A stretch of 64,000 nucleotides of DNA from positions 62,001 through 126,000 of the forward strand of contig NZ_BMRE01000015.1 of NCBI RefSeq assembly GCF_014648475.1. Direction: 5' to 3'. The notes under the pieces are model-generated. The model was not told the DNA's origin. It was given only the letters and a program-made list of their open reading frames with translations, and made no database searches. The position numbers and the translations under genes were made by a program. The stretch is from Lentzea flava. Lineage in GTDB: Bacteria > Actinomycetota > Actinomycetes > Mycobacteriales > Pseudonocardiaceae. The first letter of the stretch is position 1; the number at the start of each line of letters is the position of its first letter. Shown here piece after piece: positions 40,430-48,475 of the stretch.

Positions 40430-41232
40430 CGCCTGAGGGTCAGCAACGCGTCGATCGTAGCGATGGAGCGCCATTCGAAGTTGACGACCGGCGTGAACGC
40501 GGGGAAGTGGAAGTTCCAGCCGCCGTCGTCCTGCTGGCCGTTCTGGAGCGCGTCGAGGTCCTTGCCGAACTCCTCGTCGGTGAACCAGTTGCGGGCGAGG
40601 CTGGTGGGCTTGGCCGCGAACTCGTGCATGGCCAGGCCTTCGTCCTCTTCGTAGCCGTCCATGTGCAGGTGCCTGAGCTTCTCCGCCGCAAGCTCCGCGC
40701 GCTTCCGGTCCTTCGTCTCGTCCAGGAACATCACCGCCGCCCGGAGCTCGTACGGGTGAGTCTTCTCCAGGTTGTCGATCTCCTGCCAGCAGTAGGCGAT
40801 CGCCTTGTCCAGCCAGAGATCGGTGACGCCGAGGGCCATCAGCGCAGCCGCGATCTGGGCCGTCAGGAGGAGCCCGCCCTGGTCGTCGGCGGCGATCCAC
40901 GGGGCCATGGGGTGCCCCTTCGAGGTGGACAGGCCGAACGGGACCGAGCCGTCGGGGCAGGTGTTCTTCAGCCAGGTCAGGATCGATTCGGCGTGCTCGG
41001 GGGCGTTGACCTCACCGAACAGTTGCAGGGCGCGCAGGGCGTGCAGCGGCTGGCTGGTGGGGCCGCGGTGGTCGGGTTCGAGGGCATGGCCGTAGCCGCC
41101 GTCGTCGTTGCGGTAGGCCAGCACGGCCTGGACCACCGCGTTCGCCGAGCCACCGTCGAAGGCGTGCTCGAACCAGCGTTGTTCCAGCGTGCGGGCGTTC
41201 AGCCAGATGAAGTTCCTCGCTCGTTCGATCAT
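40411..41232 (-). CDS. Terpenoid-cyclase-fold (prenyltransferase/squalene-cyclase-like) protein
   Basis: This 273-residue protein is an alpha/alpha-toroid built from repeats such as VVQAVLAYRNDDGGYGHALEPD, ILTWLKNTCPDGSVPFGL and LDALQNGQQDDGGWNFHF. The QxxDGxW-type motif is present (QQDDGGW). It is far shorter than squalene-hopene cyclase (about 630 residues) and lacks the DXDD catalytic segment, so cyclase activity is unlikely. Related short proteins are annotated 'prenyltransferase' without function. Stands alone, convergent with AraC gene. Confidence 0.75.
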   Translation of the reverse strand: MIERARNFIWLNARTLEQRWFEHAFDGGSANAVVQAVLAYRNDDGGYGHALEPDHRGPTSQPLHALRALQLFGEVNAPEHAESILTWLKNTCPDGSVPFGLSTSKGHPMAPWIAADDQGGLLLTAQIAAALMALGVTDLWLDKAIAYCWQEIDNLEKTHPYELRAAVMFLDETKDRKRAELAAEKLRHLHMDGYEEDEGLAMHEFAAKPTSLARNWFTDEEFGKDLDALQNGQQDDGGWNFHFPAFTPVVNFEWRSIATIDALLTLRRYGRIS

Positions 41233-41379
41233 GTCTCGAACGTAGGCCCGTCACCCTTCCGGGTCTTGAACGAATCGGCCATGTGACCTGATCAGCTGAT
41301 TCGATCGCCTCCATGGGGAACCGGCGCTGTGCGAAAATCCTCCAACAGGGGTGTGGAGTTCTGAGGGGAGCTGGCCAAG

Positions 41380-41787
41380 ATGCTGATGTTCGACGCGATC
41401 GTGCCTGTGGCAACCGTCGGCGCGGCAGTGGGAGCAGCGGCGGGCAACGTCGCCGCCGGAGCCGGTGGGGCTGGAACCACCAGGTTCAGCGTCGACCCGG
41501 ACCAGGCCCAGAACATGATCAAGGGCCTGAAGGACGCCGTCGAGAAGCTGCAGGAGCTTCGGAAGCACGGCGACCTGCTGACGCAGGCGGGAGCCCCGGG
41601 ACCTGATCCGTACAGCGGCATGGCCACGCTCGCGATGCGCAAGACGGCGGGTACCGAGGCCGGCGGCTACAGCTGGGCGAACGACAAGGCCGTCGCGGCG
41701 CTCGAGAAGACGATCGAGAACATCGAGAAGGCTCTGGCCGAATACCGGGGCACCGACGAGGCGGCGAAGAACGCCGTGAAGGGCTGA
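41380..41787 (+). CDS. Small helical ESX-locus protein
   Basis: This 135-residue protein has an Ala/Gly-rich N terminus (about 5-32), followed by two amphipathic helices (FSVDPDQAQNMIKGLKDAVEKLQELRKH and DKAVAALEKTIENIEKALAEYRGTDEAAKN), the helical-hairpin design of WXG100/PE-like type VII substrates, though no WXG is present. AGGGGAG precedes ATG 41380. It opens a four-gene same-strand cluster with DUF3558, PPE-like and EspG genes, so it is a candidate secreted partner of the PPE-like protein. Confidence 0.7.
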   Translation: MLMFDAIVPVATVGAAVGAAAGNVAAGAGGAGTTRFSVDPDQAQNMIKGLKDAVEKLQELRKHGDLLTQAGAPGPDPYSGMATLAMRKTAGTEAGGYSWANDKAVAALEKTIENIEKALAEYRGTDEAAKNAVKG

Positions 41788-41794
41788 CACGATC

Positions 41795-42376
41795 TTGAAG
41801 CGCATTACCGCCCTGTTGACCGCCGTCCTCACCATTGGTGTCCTCGCCGGCTGCTCGGAGAAGACTCCTGGCAACGCCAACACGACGGCTCCGACCACGG
41901 CCGACCAGACGAGCACCGCGCCCACGAGCGGCGGCTCGTCCTCCGGCCTCAGCATCGCCAAGTTCGTGAGCAAGCCCTGCGACATCCTCACCGCTGCGCA
42001 GGTGGCGAAGCTCGGGCAGGTCAAGGCGCCTCAGCCCGGTACCACCGTTCTCGGCCCGGAGTGCGTGTGGAAGGGCCAGGACGTCATCAAGAACTCCACG
42101 TACACGGTGGTGATCACCGAGGACAAGAGCGTGGAGGAGATGGTCGCCCAGCTCAAGTCGAGCCCGATCTTCACCGACAAGAAGGTCGCTGACGTGCGCG
42201 TCATCGTCAACGACTCGACCGACGGGGTCATGCACTGCCGTGCGCTCATCGAGGTCAGCAAGACCGACTCCGTCACCCTTGACGCCAGCATCGCCAAGGA
42301 TGAGCGACCGACGAAACCGGCCTGCAACGAGGTCGAGTCCTTCGCAGCGATGGTCATCGAGAACTTGAGGGGGTAG
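41795..42376 (+). CDS. DUF3558 lipoprotein
   Basis: This 193-residue protein has a lipoprotein signal peptide with lipobox VLAGC (Cys at about residue 20), a Thr/Ser-rich linker (about 25-50), and the DUF3558 domain (KPCDILTAAQVAKLG, GPECVWKG, CRALIEVSKTDSVTL, ACNEVESFAAMVIENL) with conserved cysteines. DUF3558 lipoproteins are typical of Pseudonocardiales ESX-like loci. TTG start at 41795. 7 bp after the upstream stop and 5 bp before the PPE-like gene: one operon. Confidence 0.88.
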   Translation: MKRITALLTAVLTIGVLAGCSEKTPGNANTTAPTTADQTSTAPTSGGSSSGLSIAKFVSKPCDILTAAQVAKLGQVKAPQPGTTVLGPECVWKGQDVIKNSTYTVVITEDKSVEEMVAQLKSSPIFTDKKVADVRVIVNDSTDGVMHCRALIEVSKTDSVTLDASIAKDERPTKPACNEVESFAAMVIENLRG

Positions 42377-42381
42377 CGGAA

Positions 42382-43683
42382 ATGGCTGGGGATGAGCCGA
42401 ACATCGGTGGCTTCTTGATGCTGCCCTTCGCGGGCGGCGAAACGGTCTACAAGTGGTTCGAGAAGGGCAAGGGGCCGAGCCAGAGCACGGCACCGACCGC
42501 GCAGGCCTGGCGTGACCTCGCCGGTGGCCACAACGACGTCGCGAGCCTGATCAACAAGGCCGTGCGCGACTCGGGTGCATCCTGGGAGGGCGCTGCCGCC
42601 GACACCGCGCGCAGCAACACCTCCCCGCTCGCCACCTGGGCGGACGTGACCGGACAGTCCGCGACCACCGCGGCCACGACGTCGGACACCATCGGCCAGG
42701 CGTACACCAACGCCAAGAACTCGATGTCGAAGCCGCCCGAGGTGCCGGACAAGCCGTTCCTCAACGACCTGGCGTGGTGGGAGACCGACTACGACGAGGC
42801 GGTCGAGAAGAACCAGAAGGTCAACGAGCAGAACATGCGTGCGTTCACCCAGTACGGGGAGGCCGTCACGGCCAGCACGAACAGCATGCCGACCTTCATC
42901 TCGCCCAACGCCGACGACGCCAACCTGCAGGAGCAGGGCAGCGGCAAGAACATCGACGGGGTCGACAAGCCCGGCTCGAACAAGCCGTACACGCCGCCCG
43001 GCACCGGTCAGCCGCCTGGCACGAACCAGCCTCCCGGCACCCCCGGCGGCGACGACACCAACCTGTCGCAGTGGAAGCCGCCAGGCAGCGGCGACGGCGA
43101 CACCAAGCCGCAGTGGACCGACCCCAACGATCCGCGCAACCGGCCACCGGGTGGCATCGGCGACCCGAACGACCCCCGCAACCGGCCTCCCGGCGGTGAC
43201 CCGAACATCCCGCCCGGCGGCAGGTGGGACCCGAACAACCCGAACGACCCGCGCAACCGCGGCCGGTTCGACCCCAACGACCCGCGCAACCGTCCTGGCG
43301 GGCCCGGTGGACCCGGCCGCGCCGGTGGACCTGGTGGCGGACCCGGCGGCGGCGGTCGTGGCATGGGTGGTCCTGGCGGCCTCGGTGGGGCCGCGGCGGC
43401 TCGTGGCATGGGCGGTCCTGGCGGTATGGGCAGCGGCTTCGGTGGCGCGGCCGGCGTCAGCGAGCAGGGTCGTGGTGGTGCCGGCGGCTTCGGGCCGGCG
43501 GGTGCCGCCGGTGCGGCCGGGCGTGGTGGCGCGGCCGGCATGGGTGCCGGAGGTATGGGCGCCGGTGCCGGCAAGGGCCAGGGTGACGAGGACAAGGAGC
43601 ACAAGTCCGCGTCGTACCTGCAGGAGACCGAGGACATCTTCGGCGACGGAACGATGGTCGCTCCGCCGGTCATCGGCGGATAA
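42382..43683 (+). CDS. PPE-like type VII secretion substrate with Pro/Gly-rich tail
   Basis: This 433-residue protein has an N-terminal helical domain (about 1-165), including WRDLAGGHNDVASLINKAVRDSGASWEGAAADTARS and AWWETDYDEAVEKNQKVNEQNMRAFTQYGE, resembling PPE/WXG100 folds. A Pro-rich repeat region follows (DPNDPRNRPPGG units, about 247-305), then a long Gly/Ala-rich segment (about 306-400). The conserved actinobacterial C-terminal block SASYLQETEDIFGDGTMVAPPVIG closes the protein. Likely secreted or surface-exposed. EspG gene follows 9 bp later. Confidence 0.82.
   Translation: MAGDEPNIGGFLMLPFAGGETVYKWFEKGKGPSQSTAPTAQAWRDLAGGHNDVASLINKAVRDSGASWEGAAADTARSNTSPLATWADVTGQSATTAATTSDTIGQAYTNAKNSMSKPPEVPDKPFLNDLAWWETDYDEAVEKNQKVNEQNMRAFTQYGEAVTASTNSMPTFISPNADDANLQEQGSGKNIDGVDKPGSNKPYTPPGTGQPPGTNQPPGTPGGDDTNLSQWKPPGSGDGDTKPQWTDPNDPRNRPPGGIGDPNDPRNRPPGGDPNIPPGGRWDPNNPNDPRNRGRFDPNDPRNRPGGPGGPGRAGGPGGGPGGGGRGMGGPGGLGGAAAARGMGGPGGMGSGFGGAAGVSEQGRGGAGGFGPAGAAGAAGRGGAAGMGAGGMGAGAGKGQGDEDKEHKSASYLQETEDIFGDGTMVAPPVIGG
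43120..43296 (+). repeat. In-gene tandem repeats coding DPNDPRNRPPGG
   Basis: Four imperfect units of the peptide DPNDPRNRPPGG (with variants DPNNPNDPRNRG and FDPNDPRNRPGG) lie within the PPE-like gene. The repeats are proline-rich and hydrophilic, followed by a Gly-rich tract. Copy number is probably variable between strains. Confidence 0.8.
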
Positions 43684-43692
43684 GGGGGAAAC

Positions 43693-44469
43693 GTGCTGAG
43701 AAGCAGGGTCGCCATCCCTGTCACGGCGCTCTACCAGGCGTGGCAGGCGGCGGGCCTGCCGTCGTTGCACCGCGCGTTGCTCACGCAGGTCGACTTCGAC
43801 GAGGACCTCCTCGAGTCGGGTGACCTGAGCGAGCTCGAACGGTTGCAGCGCACGGCATGGGCACAACTCGAGCAGTACGGGCTGGCGCGCGGCAACGAGA
43901 TCCACCCGGACCTCGCCAACGCGCTGCGGCTCGTGGTGGAGGCGGGCGTCGAGTACTGGGCGTTCTTCAGCCTGAAGGACGGCCCTCAGCAGAGCGTGCT
44001 GGTCGTGACGAACGGCCAGGACGCGCTGCGCATCGTGCTGACGCCGGACCAGCAGTTCGTGCTGGAGCCGGTCCGTCCGGACGAGGCACCGCAGGCGCTG
44101 GTCGGCGCCCTGCCACCGGCGCAGGCCGGGAAGGGCAGCCCGATCACGCTGCCAGAGGACGCGCTGAAGCAGAAGCCGCAGTCCTACGAGGACACCGGTT
44201 CGTTCATGCAGCAGAGCCGCCCGACCAGCACGCCGAACGACCAGCTGGTCGCGCAGCTCAAGCAGATCATGGGCCAGCCGCGCACCGGCGGCGGCCAGGT
44301 CTACTCGGCCAAGCGCGACCACCTCGGCCGCAAGCAGCGCTGCATCAACCCGCTCACCTACATCGACACGGCGAGCGGGCGCTACGTCGCGGCCAGGGAC
44401 CAGGGCTGGCTGCGGGTGCAGCCGGCCGATTTCGGCACCCTCGCCCACATGACGGCGACGATGCCCTAA
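43693..44469 (+). CDS. ESX secretion-associated chaperone of the EspG family
   Basis: This 258-residue protein has EspG features: VAIPVTALYQAWQAAGLPSLHRALL near the N terminus, EYWAFFSLKDGPQQSVLVV in the middle and a C-terminal helical part. EspG chaperones bind PE-PPE pairs and keep them soluble before secretion. It directly follows the PPE-like gene, with AAGGGGG before GTG 43693. EccC/EccB genes are not in the window, so export must use a system elsewhere. The 3' end overlaps the convergent oxidase gene by 4 bp. Confidence 0.88.
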   Translation: MLRSRVAIPVTALYQAWQAAGLPSLHRALLTQVDFDEDLLESGDLSELERLQRTAWAQLEQYGLARGNEIHPDLANALRLVVEAGVEYWAFFSLKDGPQQSVLVVTNGQDALRIVLTPDQQFVLEPVRPDEAPQALVGALPPAQAGKGSPITLPEDALKQKPQSYEDTGSFMQQSRPTSTPNDQLVAQLKQIMGQPRTGGGQVYSAKRDHLGRKQRCINPLTYIDTASGRYVAARDQGWLRVQPADFGTLAHMTATMP

Positions 44470-45629
44470 GGGGTGAACCGCAGCGCGTCCGGACCCAGTT
44501 CGGCCGGGCTGCGGTGACCCGAGAGCCCGAGCGTGAGGTCGAAGTCCGCGAGCAGGCTCCGCAGCACGTGCTTCACGCCGACCTGGCCGCCGTGCGCCAG
44601 CCCGTACGCGTACGGGCGCCCCACCATCACGGCCTTGGCACCGAGCGCCAACGCCTTCACGATGTCGGCGCCGGTGCGAATCCCGGAGTCGAAGAGCACG
44701 TCGACCTGCTCCCCCACCGCCTCGACGATCGACGGCAGCGCGTCCAGCGACCCGACAGCGCCGTCGACCTGACGCCCGCCGTGGTTCGACACCACGATTC
44801 CGTCCATTCCGGACTCGACGGCCTTGCGCGCGTCGTCGGGGTGCTGGATTCCTTTGAGGACGATCGGCCCGTCCCAGTGCTCGCGCAGGAAGGTGAGCTG
44901 GTCCCACGACTTGTCGGTGCCGGTGAACAGCTGCACCCACCGCAGGATCGCCATCGGCAGATCCTCCTCCGGCGCCTTCTGCAGCCCGGCGCGGAACACC
45001 GGGTCGCTGAACGGGATCGCCGTGCCGACCCCGCGCAGGAACGGCAGGTAGGCCTGGTCGAGGTCGTGCGGCCGCCACGCCAGCGTCCACGTGTCGAGCG
45101 TGACCACCAGCGCCGTGTACCCGGCCTTGCGCGCCCGCTCCAGCAGCGACGCGCAGACGTCCGGATCGTTCGGCCAGTACAGCTGGTACCAGCGCGGCCC
45201 GTCGCCGGAGGCCTCGGCGACCTCCTCGATGGTGTGCGAGGAGGCCGTCGACAACACCATCGGCACCCCCAGCTCGGCCGCCGCCCGCGCGGTGGCCAGC
45301 TCCCCGTCCGGGTGCAGAATCGACTGCACGCCAACGGGTGCGAGCATCACGGGCGCGGGCAGCTCGGTGCCGAGCACCGACACGCCGAGGTGCCGCTCGG
45401 TCGCGTTGGTCAGCATCCGCGGCACGATCCGCACCCGGTCGAACGCCTCCCGGTTCGCCCGCACGGTGGCACCGGACCCGGCACCTCCCGCCACGTACCA
45501 GAACGGTCCCGGCCCCAGCCTCTCGCGCGCCGACTGCTCCAGCGCGTCCGGATCGGTGGTGAACGGCGGCACCGCGCCGCCAAGCCCCTGCAGGTAGATC
45601 TCGTTCTGGTACGCGGAGAAGGAGGTCAT
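44466..45629 (-). CDS. FMN-dependent alpha-hydroxy acid dehydrogenase (lactate 2-monooxygenase-like)
   Basis: This 387-residue enzyme of the LldD/lactate 2-monooxygenase family has FWYVAGGAGSGATVRANREAF, RMLTNATERHLGVSVLG, the substrate Tyr of YQLYWP, and the catalytic SNHGGRQVDGAVGSLDALP (His base). The FMN-binding FDSGIRTGADIVKALALGAKAVMVGRPYAYGLA is intact. Members similar to this (QNEIYLQGLGG start) are annotated lactate 2-monooxygenase, producing acetate, CO2 and water from lactate. ATG 45629. Confidence 0.92.
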   Translation of the reverse strand: MTSFSAYQNEIYLQGLGGAVPPFTTDPDALEQSARERLGPGPFWYVAGGAGSGATVRANREAFDRVRIVPRMLTNATERHLGVSVLGTELPAPVMLAPVGVQSILHPDGELATARAAAELGVPMVLSTASSHTIEEVAEASGDGPRWYQLYWPNDPDVCASLLERARKAGYTALVVTLDTWTLAWRPHDLDQAYLPFLRGVGTAIPFSDPVFRAGLQKAPEEDLPMAILRWVQLFTGTDKSWDQLTFLREHWDGPIVLKGIQHPDDARKAVESGMDGIVVSNHGGRQVDGAVGSLDALPSIVEAVGEQVDVLFDSGIRTGADIVKALALGAKAVMVGRPYAYGLAHGGQVGVKHVLRSLLADFDLTLGLSGHRSPAELGPDALRFTP

Positions 45630-45642
45630 GCCGCCTACTCTG

Positions 45643-45939
45643 CTACGAAGCGGGCTGGACGAGGAAGAACTCGTTTCCGAACGGGTCGCTGAACCACGTC
45701 GCCCGGTCGCCCCACGGCATGGTGTCCGGCGCGGCCTTGACCTGCACGCCCTTCTCCTGGAAGGCCGCGCAGTCGCCGTCGATGTCGTCGGTGATCAGCG
45801 AGATGCCGCAGCCCGTCGTGAACGACACGTTGGGCGTGTCGGACAGCGACAGCGCGAACGCCGTCTGGGCGCCGGGAGGAGCGACGGTCAGCCAGCGCAT
45901 GTCCGCCTCGCTGCTGTCCTGGTGCGCGTGTGTGATCAT
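45643..45939 (-). CDS. N-terminally truncated VOC (glyoxalase/bleomycin resistance) protein
   Basis: This 98-residue fragment has the C-terminal two thirds of a VOC protein (MRWLTVAPPGAQTAFALSLSD, GISLITDDIDGDCAAFQEKGVQV, PWGDRATWFSDPFGNEFFLVQPA). The first strand-helix (RFYTEKLGFEV-type, about 35 residues) is absent. No ribosome site precedes its ATG, and it begins 8 bp after the SecDF stop in the same orientation. A VOC fold needs the missing strand for its metal site, so it is probably a remnant. Confidence 0.6.
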   Translation of the reverse strand: MITHAHQDSSEADMRWLTVAPPGAQTAFALSLSDTPNVSFTTGCGISLITDDIDGDCAAFQEKGVQVKAAPDTMPWGDRATWFSDPFGNEFFLVQPAS

Positions 45940-45947
45940 GCGAAAAA

Positions 45948-48101
45948 CTAGGCCCGTGCCCCCGCCGTGCGCTTCTTGGAAACTGCTCGGCTCGGCCAGC
46001 GCGACTCCAACCAGATCGCGACCGGCGCCGCGGTGACCACTGTGGACAACGTCCCCGCGACCAGGCCGATCAGCAACGCCGTGGCGAAGTTCGCCAGGGA
46101 GCCGTCGCCGAGCACCAGCAACGCCGAGAGCACGAACAGCACGCCGATGCCGGTGTTCACGGTGCGCGGCACGGTTTGCACCACCGCGTCGGACACCACG
46201 TCCGGGTAGGGCGCCGAGCGGCGGGAACCGCGCAACGAACGGAGGCGGTCGAAGACGACGACGGAGTCGTTGACCGAGTAGCCGATCACGGTGAGCAGGG
46301 CGGCGAGGAACACGCCGACCGCCGTGTTGCCCAGCCACGCGAACACGCCGACGAGCACCAGGACGTCGCTGAGCAGCGCGGCGACGGTGGCGACGCCGAG
46401 GCGCCAGTCGAAGCGGACTGCCAGGTAGACGAGCTGGGCGGCGACGGCGATGGCCAGGCCGATCACGGCGTTGCGGCGCAGTTCGGACGACAGGGACGGG
46501 CCGATCAGCTCGTTGCTCGACTGGCGGGCGCCGCCGTCGACGGCCGACGACACGATCGTGCCGATGCGGGACGAGTCGGCGTCGTTGATCGGGCCGGTGC
46601 GCAGGGACACCTCGTTGCCGGAGGTGGACACCACGACGTCGCTGAAACCGCCGTCGGCCAATGCGGTGCGCACGCGGGCCGCGTCGACGGGGGTGCCCGC
46701 GGTGAAGTCGAGCATACGGCCGCCGGTGAACTCGACGCCCAGGTTCAGGCCGCGGACGAACAGGCCGGCGACGGCCACGAGGACCAGCACACCCGCGCTG
46801 ATCAGCCACGCGGACGGGCGCCGGTACAGCACTGCGGAGAGGCGCTGGCGCACCCAGCCCAGCGTGTGCAGACCGCTCAACGAAGGGCGCTTCGCGACGA
46901 AACGCGTGCCCAGCAGCCACAGGACCAGCACGCGCGACAAAACCAAAGCGCTGAACATGGACGCGAGCACACCGATGGTCAAAGTGACGCCGAAGCCGCG
47001 CACCGGGCCCGTGGCCAGCCAGAACAGCAGCCCGGCCGCGAGCAGGGTCGTGACGTTCGAGTCGGCGATCGCGCTCAGCGCGCCGCGGAAGCCGTTCTCC
47101 GCGGCACGGCGCAGGTTCGGTTTTCGGGCGTACTCCTCGCGGGCTCGCTCGAAGATCAGGACGTTCGCGTCGACCGCCATGCCGATCGCCAGCACGAAAC
47201 CGGCCAGACCGGGCAACGTCAGCGTCGCGCCGACCGCCAGGAGTCCCGCGTAGGCGACGGCCGCGTAGCCGGCCAGTGCCACGACGGCCAGGAAACCGGC
47301 CAGCCGGTAGGCGAAGATCAGGAACACCGCGGTCAGCGCGATGCCGATGATCGCGGCCTTGGCGCTGGCCTCGATGGCCTCCGCGCCCAGGGTCGCGCCG
47401 ACGGTACGTTGTTCGATCACCTCGACCGGTACGGGCAGCGCGCCGGAACGGATGACCAGTGCCAGTTCCTTGGCCTCCGCCTCGGAGAAGCGGCCGGTGA
47501 TCGAGGTTGCGCCACCTGCCTGGCCGCCACGGCAGGGCGTGTCGGCGCTGACCTCGGGCGACGAGATGGTCTTGCCGTCGAGCACGAACGCGATCTGGCG
47601 GCCGGGCGTGCCGGACGGTTCGCAGGCCGCCTCGCCGGTGACCTGCTGCCACTTCGCGGGGGCGTCGCCCTGGAACTGGACGTTCACCAGGAAGCCCGCG
47701 CCCTGCGGGTTGCGGACGGCGTTGGCGTCGGAGATGCCTTCGCCGGTCATGACGGTCTGGCCGTTGCGCTGCACGGTCAGCTGCGCGGTGCGGCCGAGGA
47801 CCTTGACGGCCTCCTCCGGGTTCTGGACGCCGGGGAGTTCGACGACGATGCGGTTCTCGCCGGAGCGGGCGATGACCGGTTCGGCGACGCCGAGCGCGTC
47901 GACGCGGCGGCGCAGGACCTCCAGGGATCGGTCGGCGGCGTCGGAGTCACCCTTCGCCTCGAGGACGATCTGGGTGCCGCCGCGGAGGTCGAGGCCGAGG
48001 CGGGGATCGGTGGTGAGCAACAGGAATGCGGATGCGACGAGGACCCCGAGCGCTGTCAGACCGCGCACGAGCAGACCCCGTCGCGCGGTGTCGCGCGACA
48101 T
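45948..48101 (-). CDS. secDF: Fused SecD-SecF protein translocase subunit
   Basis: This 717-residue protein has a SecD half (about 1-420): DPRLGLDLRGGTQIVLEA, P1 head domain, GAEAIEASAKAAIIG and GFVLAIGMAVDANVLIFERAREE. The SecF half follows (about 440-717): GLNLGVEFTGGRMLDF, SDVLVLVGVFAWLG, VIGYSVNDSVVVFDRLR and ANFATALLIGLVAGTLSTV. It assists Sec export using the proton gradient. Actinobacteria usually carry separate secD and secF in a yajC cluster, so this single-chain copy with about 12 TM helices is probably an accessory paralogue. It follows a TPR protein and a small secreted protein. Confidence 0.93.
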   Translation of the reverse strand: MSRDTARRGLLVRGLTALGVLVASAFLLLTTDPRLGLDLRGGTQIVLEAKGDSDAADRSLEVLRRRVDALGVAEPVIARSGENRIVVELPGVQNPEEAVKVLGRTAQLTVQRNGQTVMTGEGISDANAVRNPQGAGFLVNVQFQGDAPAKWQQVTGEAACEPSGTPGRQIAFVLDGKTISSPEVSADTPCRGGQAGGATSITGRFSEAEAKELALVIRSGALPVPVEVIEQRTVGATLGAEAIEASAKAAIIGIALTAVFLIFAYRLAGFLAVVALAGYAAVAYAGLLAVGATLTLPGLAGFVLAIGMAVDANVLIFERAREEYARKPNLRRAAENGFRGALSAIADSNVTTLLAAGLLFWLATGPVRGFGVTLTIGVLASMFSALVLSRVLVLWLLGTRFVAKRPSLSGLHTLGWVRQRLSAVLYRRPSAWLISAGVLVLVAVAGLFVRGLNLGVEFTGGRMLDFTAGTPVDAARVRTALADGGFSDVVVSTSGNEVSLRTGPINDADSSRIGTIVSSAVDGGARQSSNELIGPSLSSELRRNAVIGLAIAVAAQLVYLAVRFDWRLGVATVAALLSDVLVLVGVFAWLGNTAVGVFLAALLTVIGYSVNDSVVVFDRLRSLRGSRRSAPYPDVVSDAVVQTVPRTVNTGIGVLFVLSALLVLGDGSLANFATALLIGLVAGTLSTVVTAAPVAIWLESRWPSRAVSKKRTAGARA

Positions 48102-48148
48102 GGGTGAGTAGGCCTTCCGAGAAGAAAGTGGTTGCTGAGAAACGGGTT

Positions 48149-48475
48149 TCAGCGACCGGAAGGCGGCGAGCGGTCCCGCTGCGGGGTCCAGCGGATGCCG
48201 TCCGGCGTGCGGTGCACGCGCCGGACGAAGGAGACGATGAAGCGGACCGGCAGCGCGGGCTTGGCGACCGGCGGCACGTCCATCGGCAGCTGGGTCTGCG
48301 GCACCTGGGCCGAGTGGAGGTTGTGCGGCTTGGGCGCGGCGCCCGGCAGGTTCGCGAAGTCGTGGCCGTGCCGGACGACGGAACCGGAGGCGGGCGCGGG
48401 CTCGGCGGGCGCGGCTACGACGAACAGCTGCGTGAGGAACAGCATGAACGCGAGCGCGACCGCGTTGCGACGCAT
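48149..48475 (-). CDS. Small secreted Pro-rich protein
   Basis: This 108-residue protein has a signal peptide (about 1-25; AVALAFMLFLTQLFVVAAPA) and no recognisable domain after it. The mature part is Pro/His-rich (HGHDFANLPGAAPKPHNLH, VPQTQLPMDVPPVAKPALPV) with a basic C-terminal half. ATG 48475 overlaps the stop of the TPR gene (TGATG), and secDF begins 47 bp further on. It could be a cargo of or helper for the SecDF paralogue. I recognise no homologue family. Confidence 0.6.
   Translation of the reverse strand: MRRNAVALAFMLFLTQLFVVAAPAEPAPASGSVVRHGHDFANLPGAAPKPHNLHSAQVPQTQLPMDVPPVAKPALPVRFIVSFVRRVHRTPDGIRWTPQRDRSPPSGR

Noticed and set aside
43120..43296. Tandem repeats considered as a CRISPR-like array
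   Set aside because: The units are coding, in frame, without unique spacers, and give Pro-rich peptide repeats within the PPE-like gene.
42031..45090. A 1019-codon minus-strand open frame across the ESX locus
   Set aside because: It opposes four plus-strand genes with recognised families and ribosome sites, and its composition is low-complexity Gly/Arg/Val, typical of third-position GC bias.
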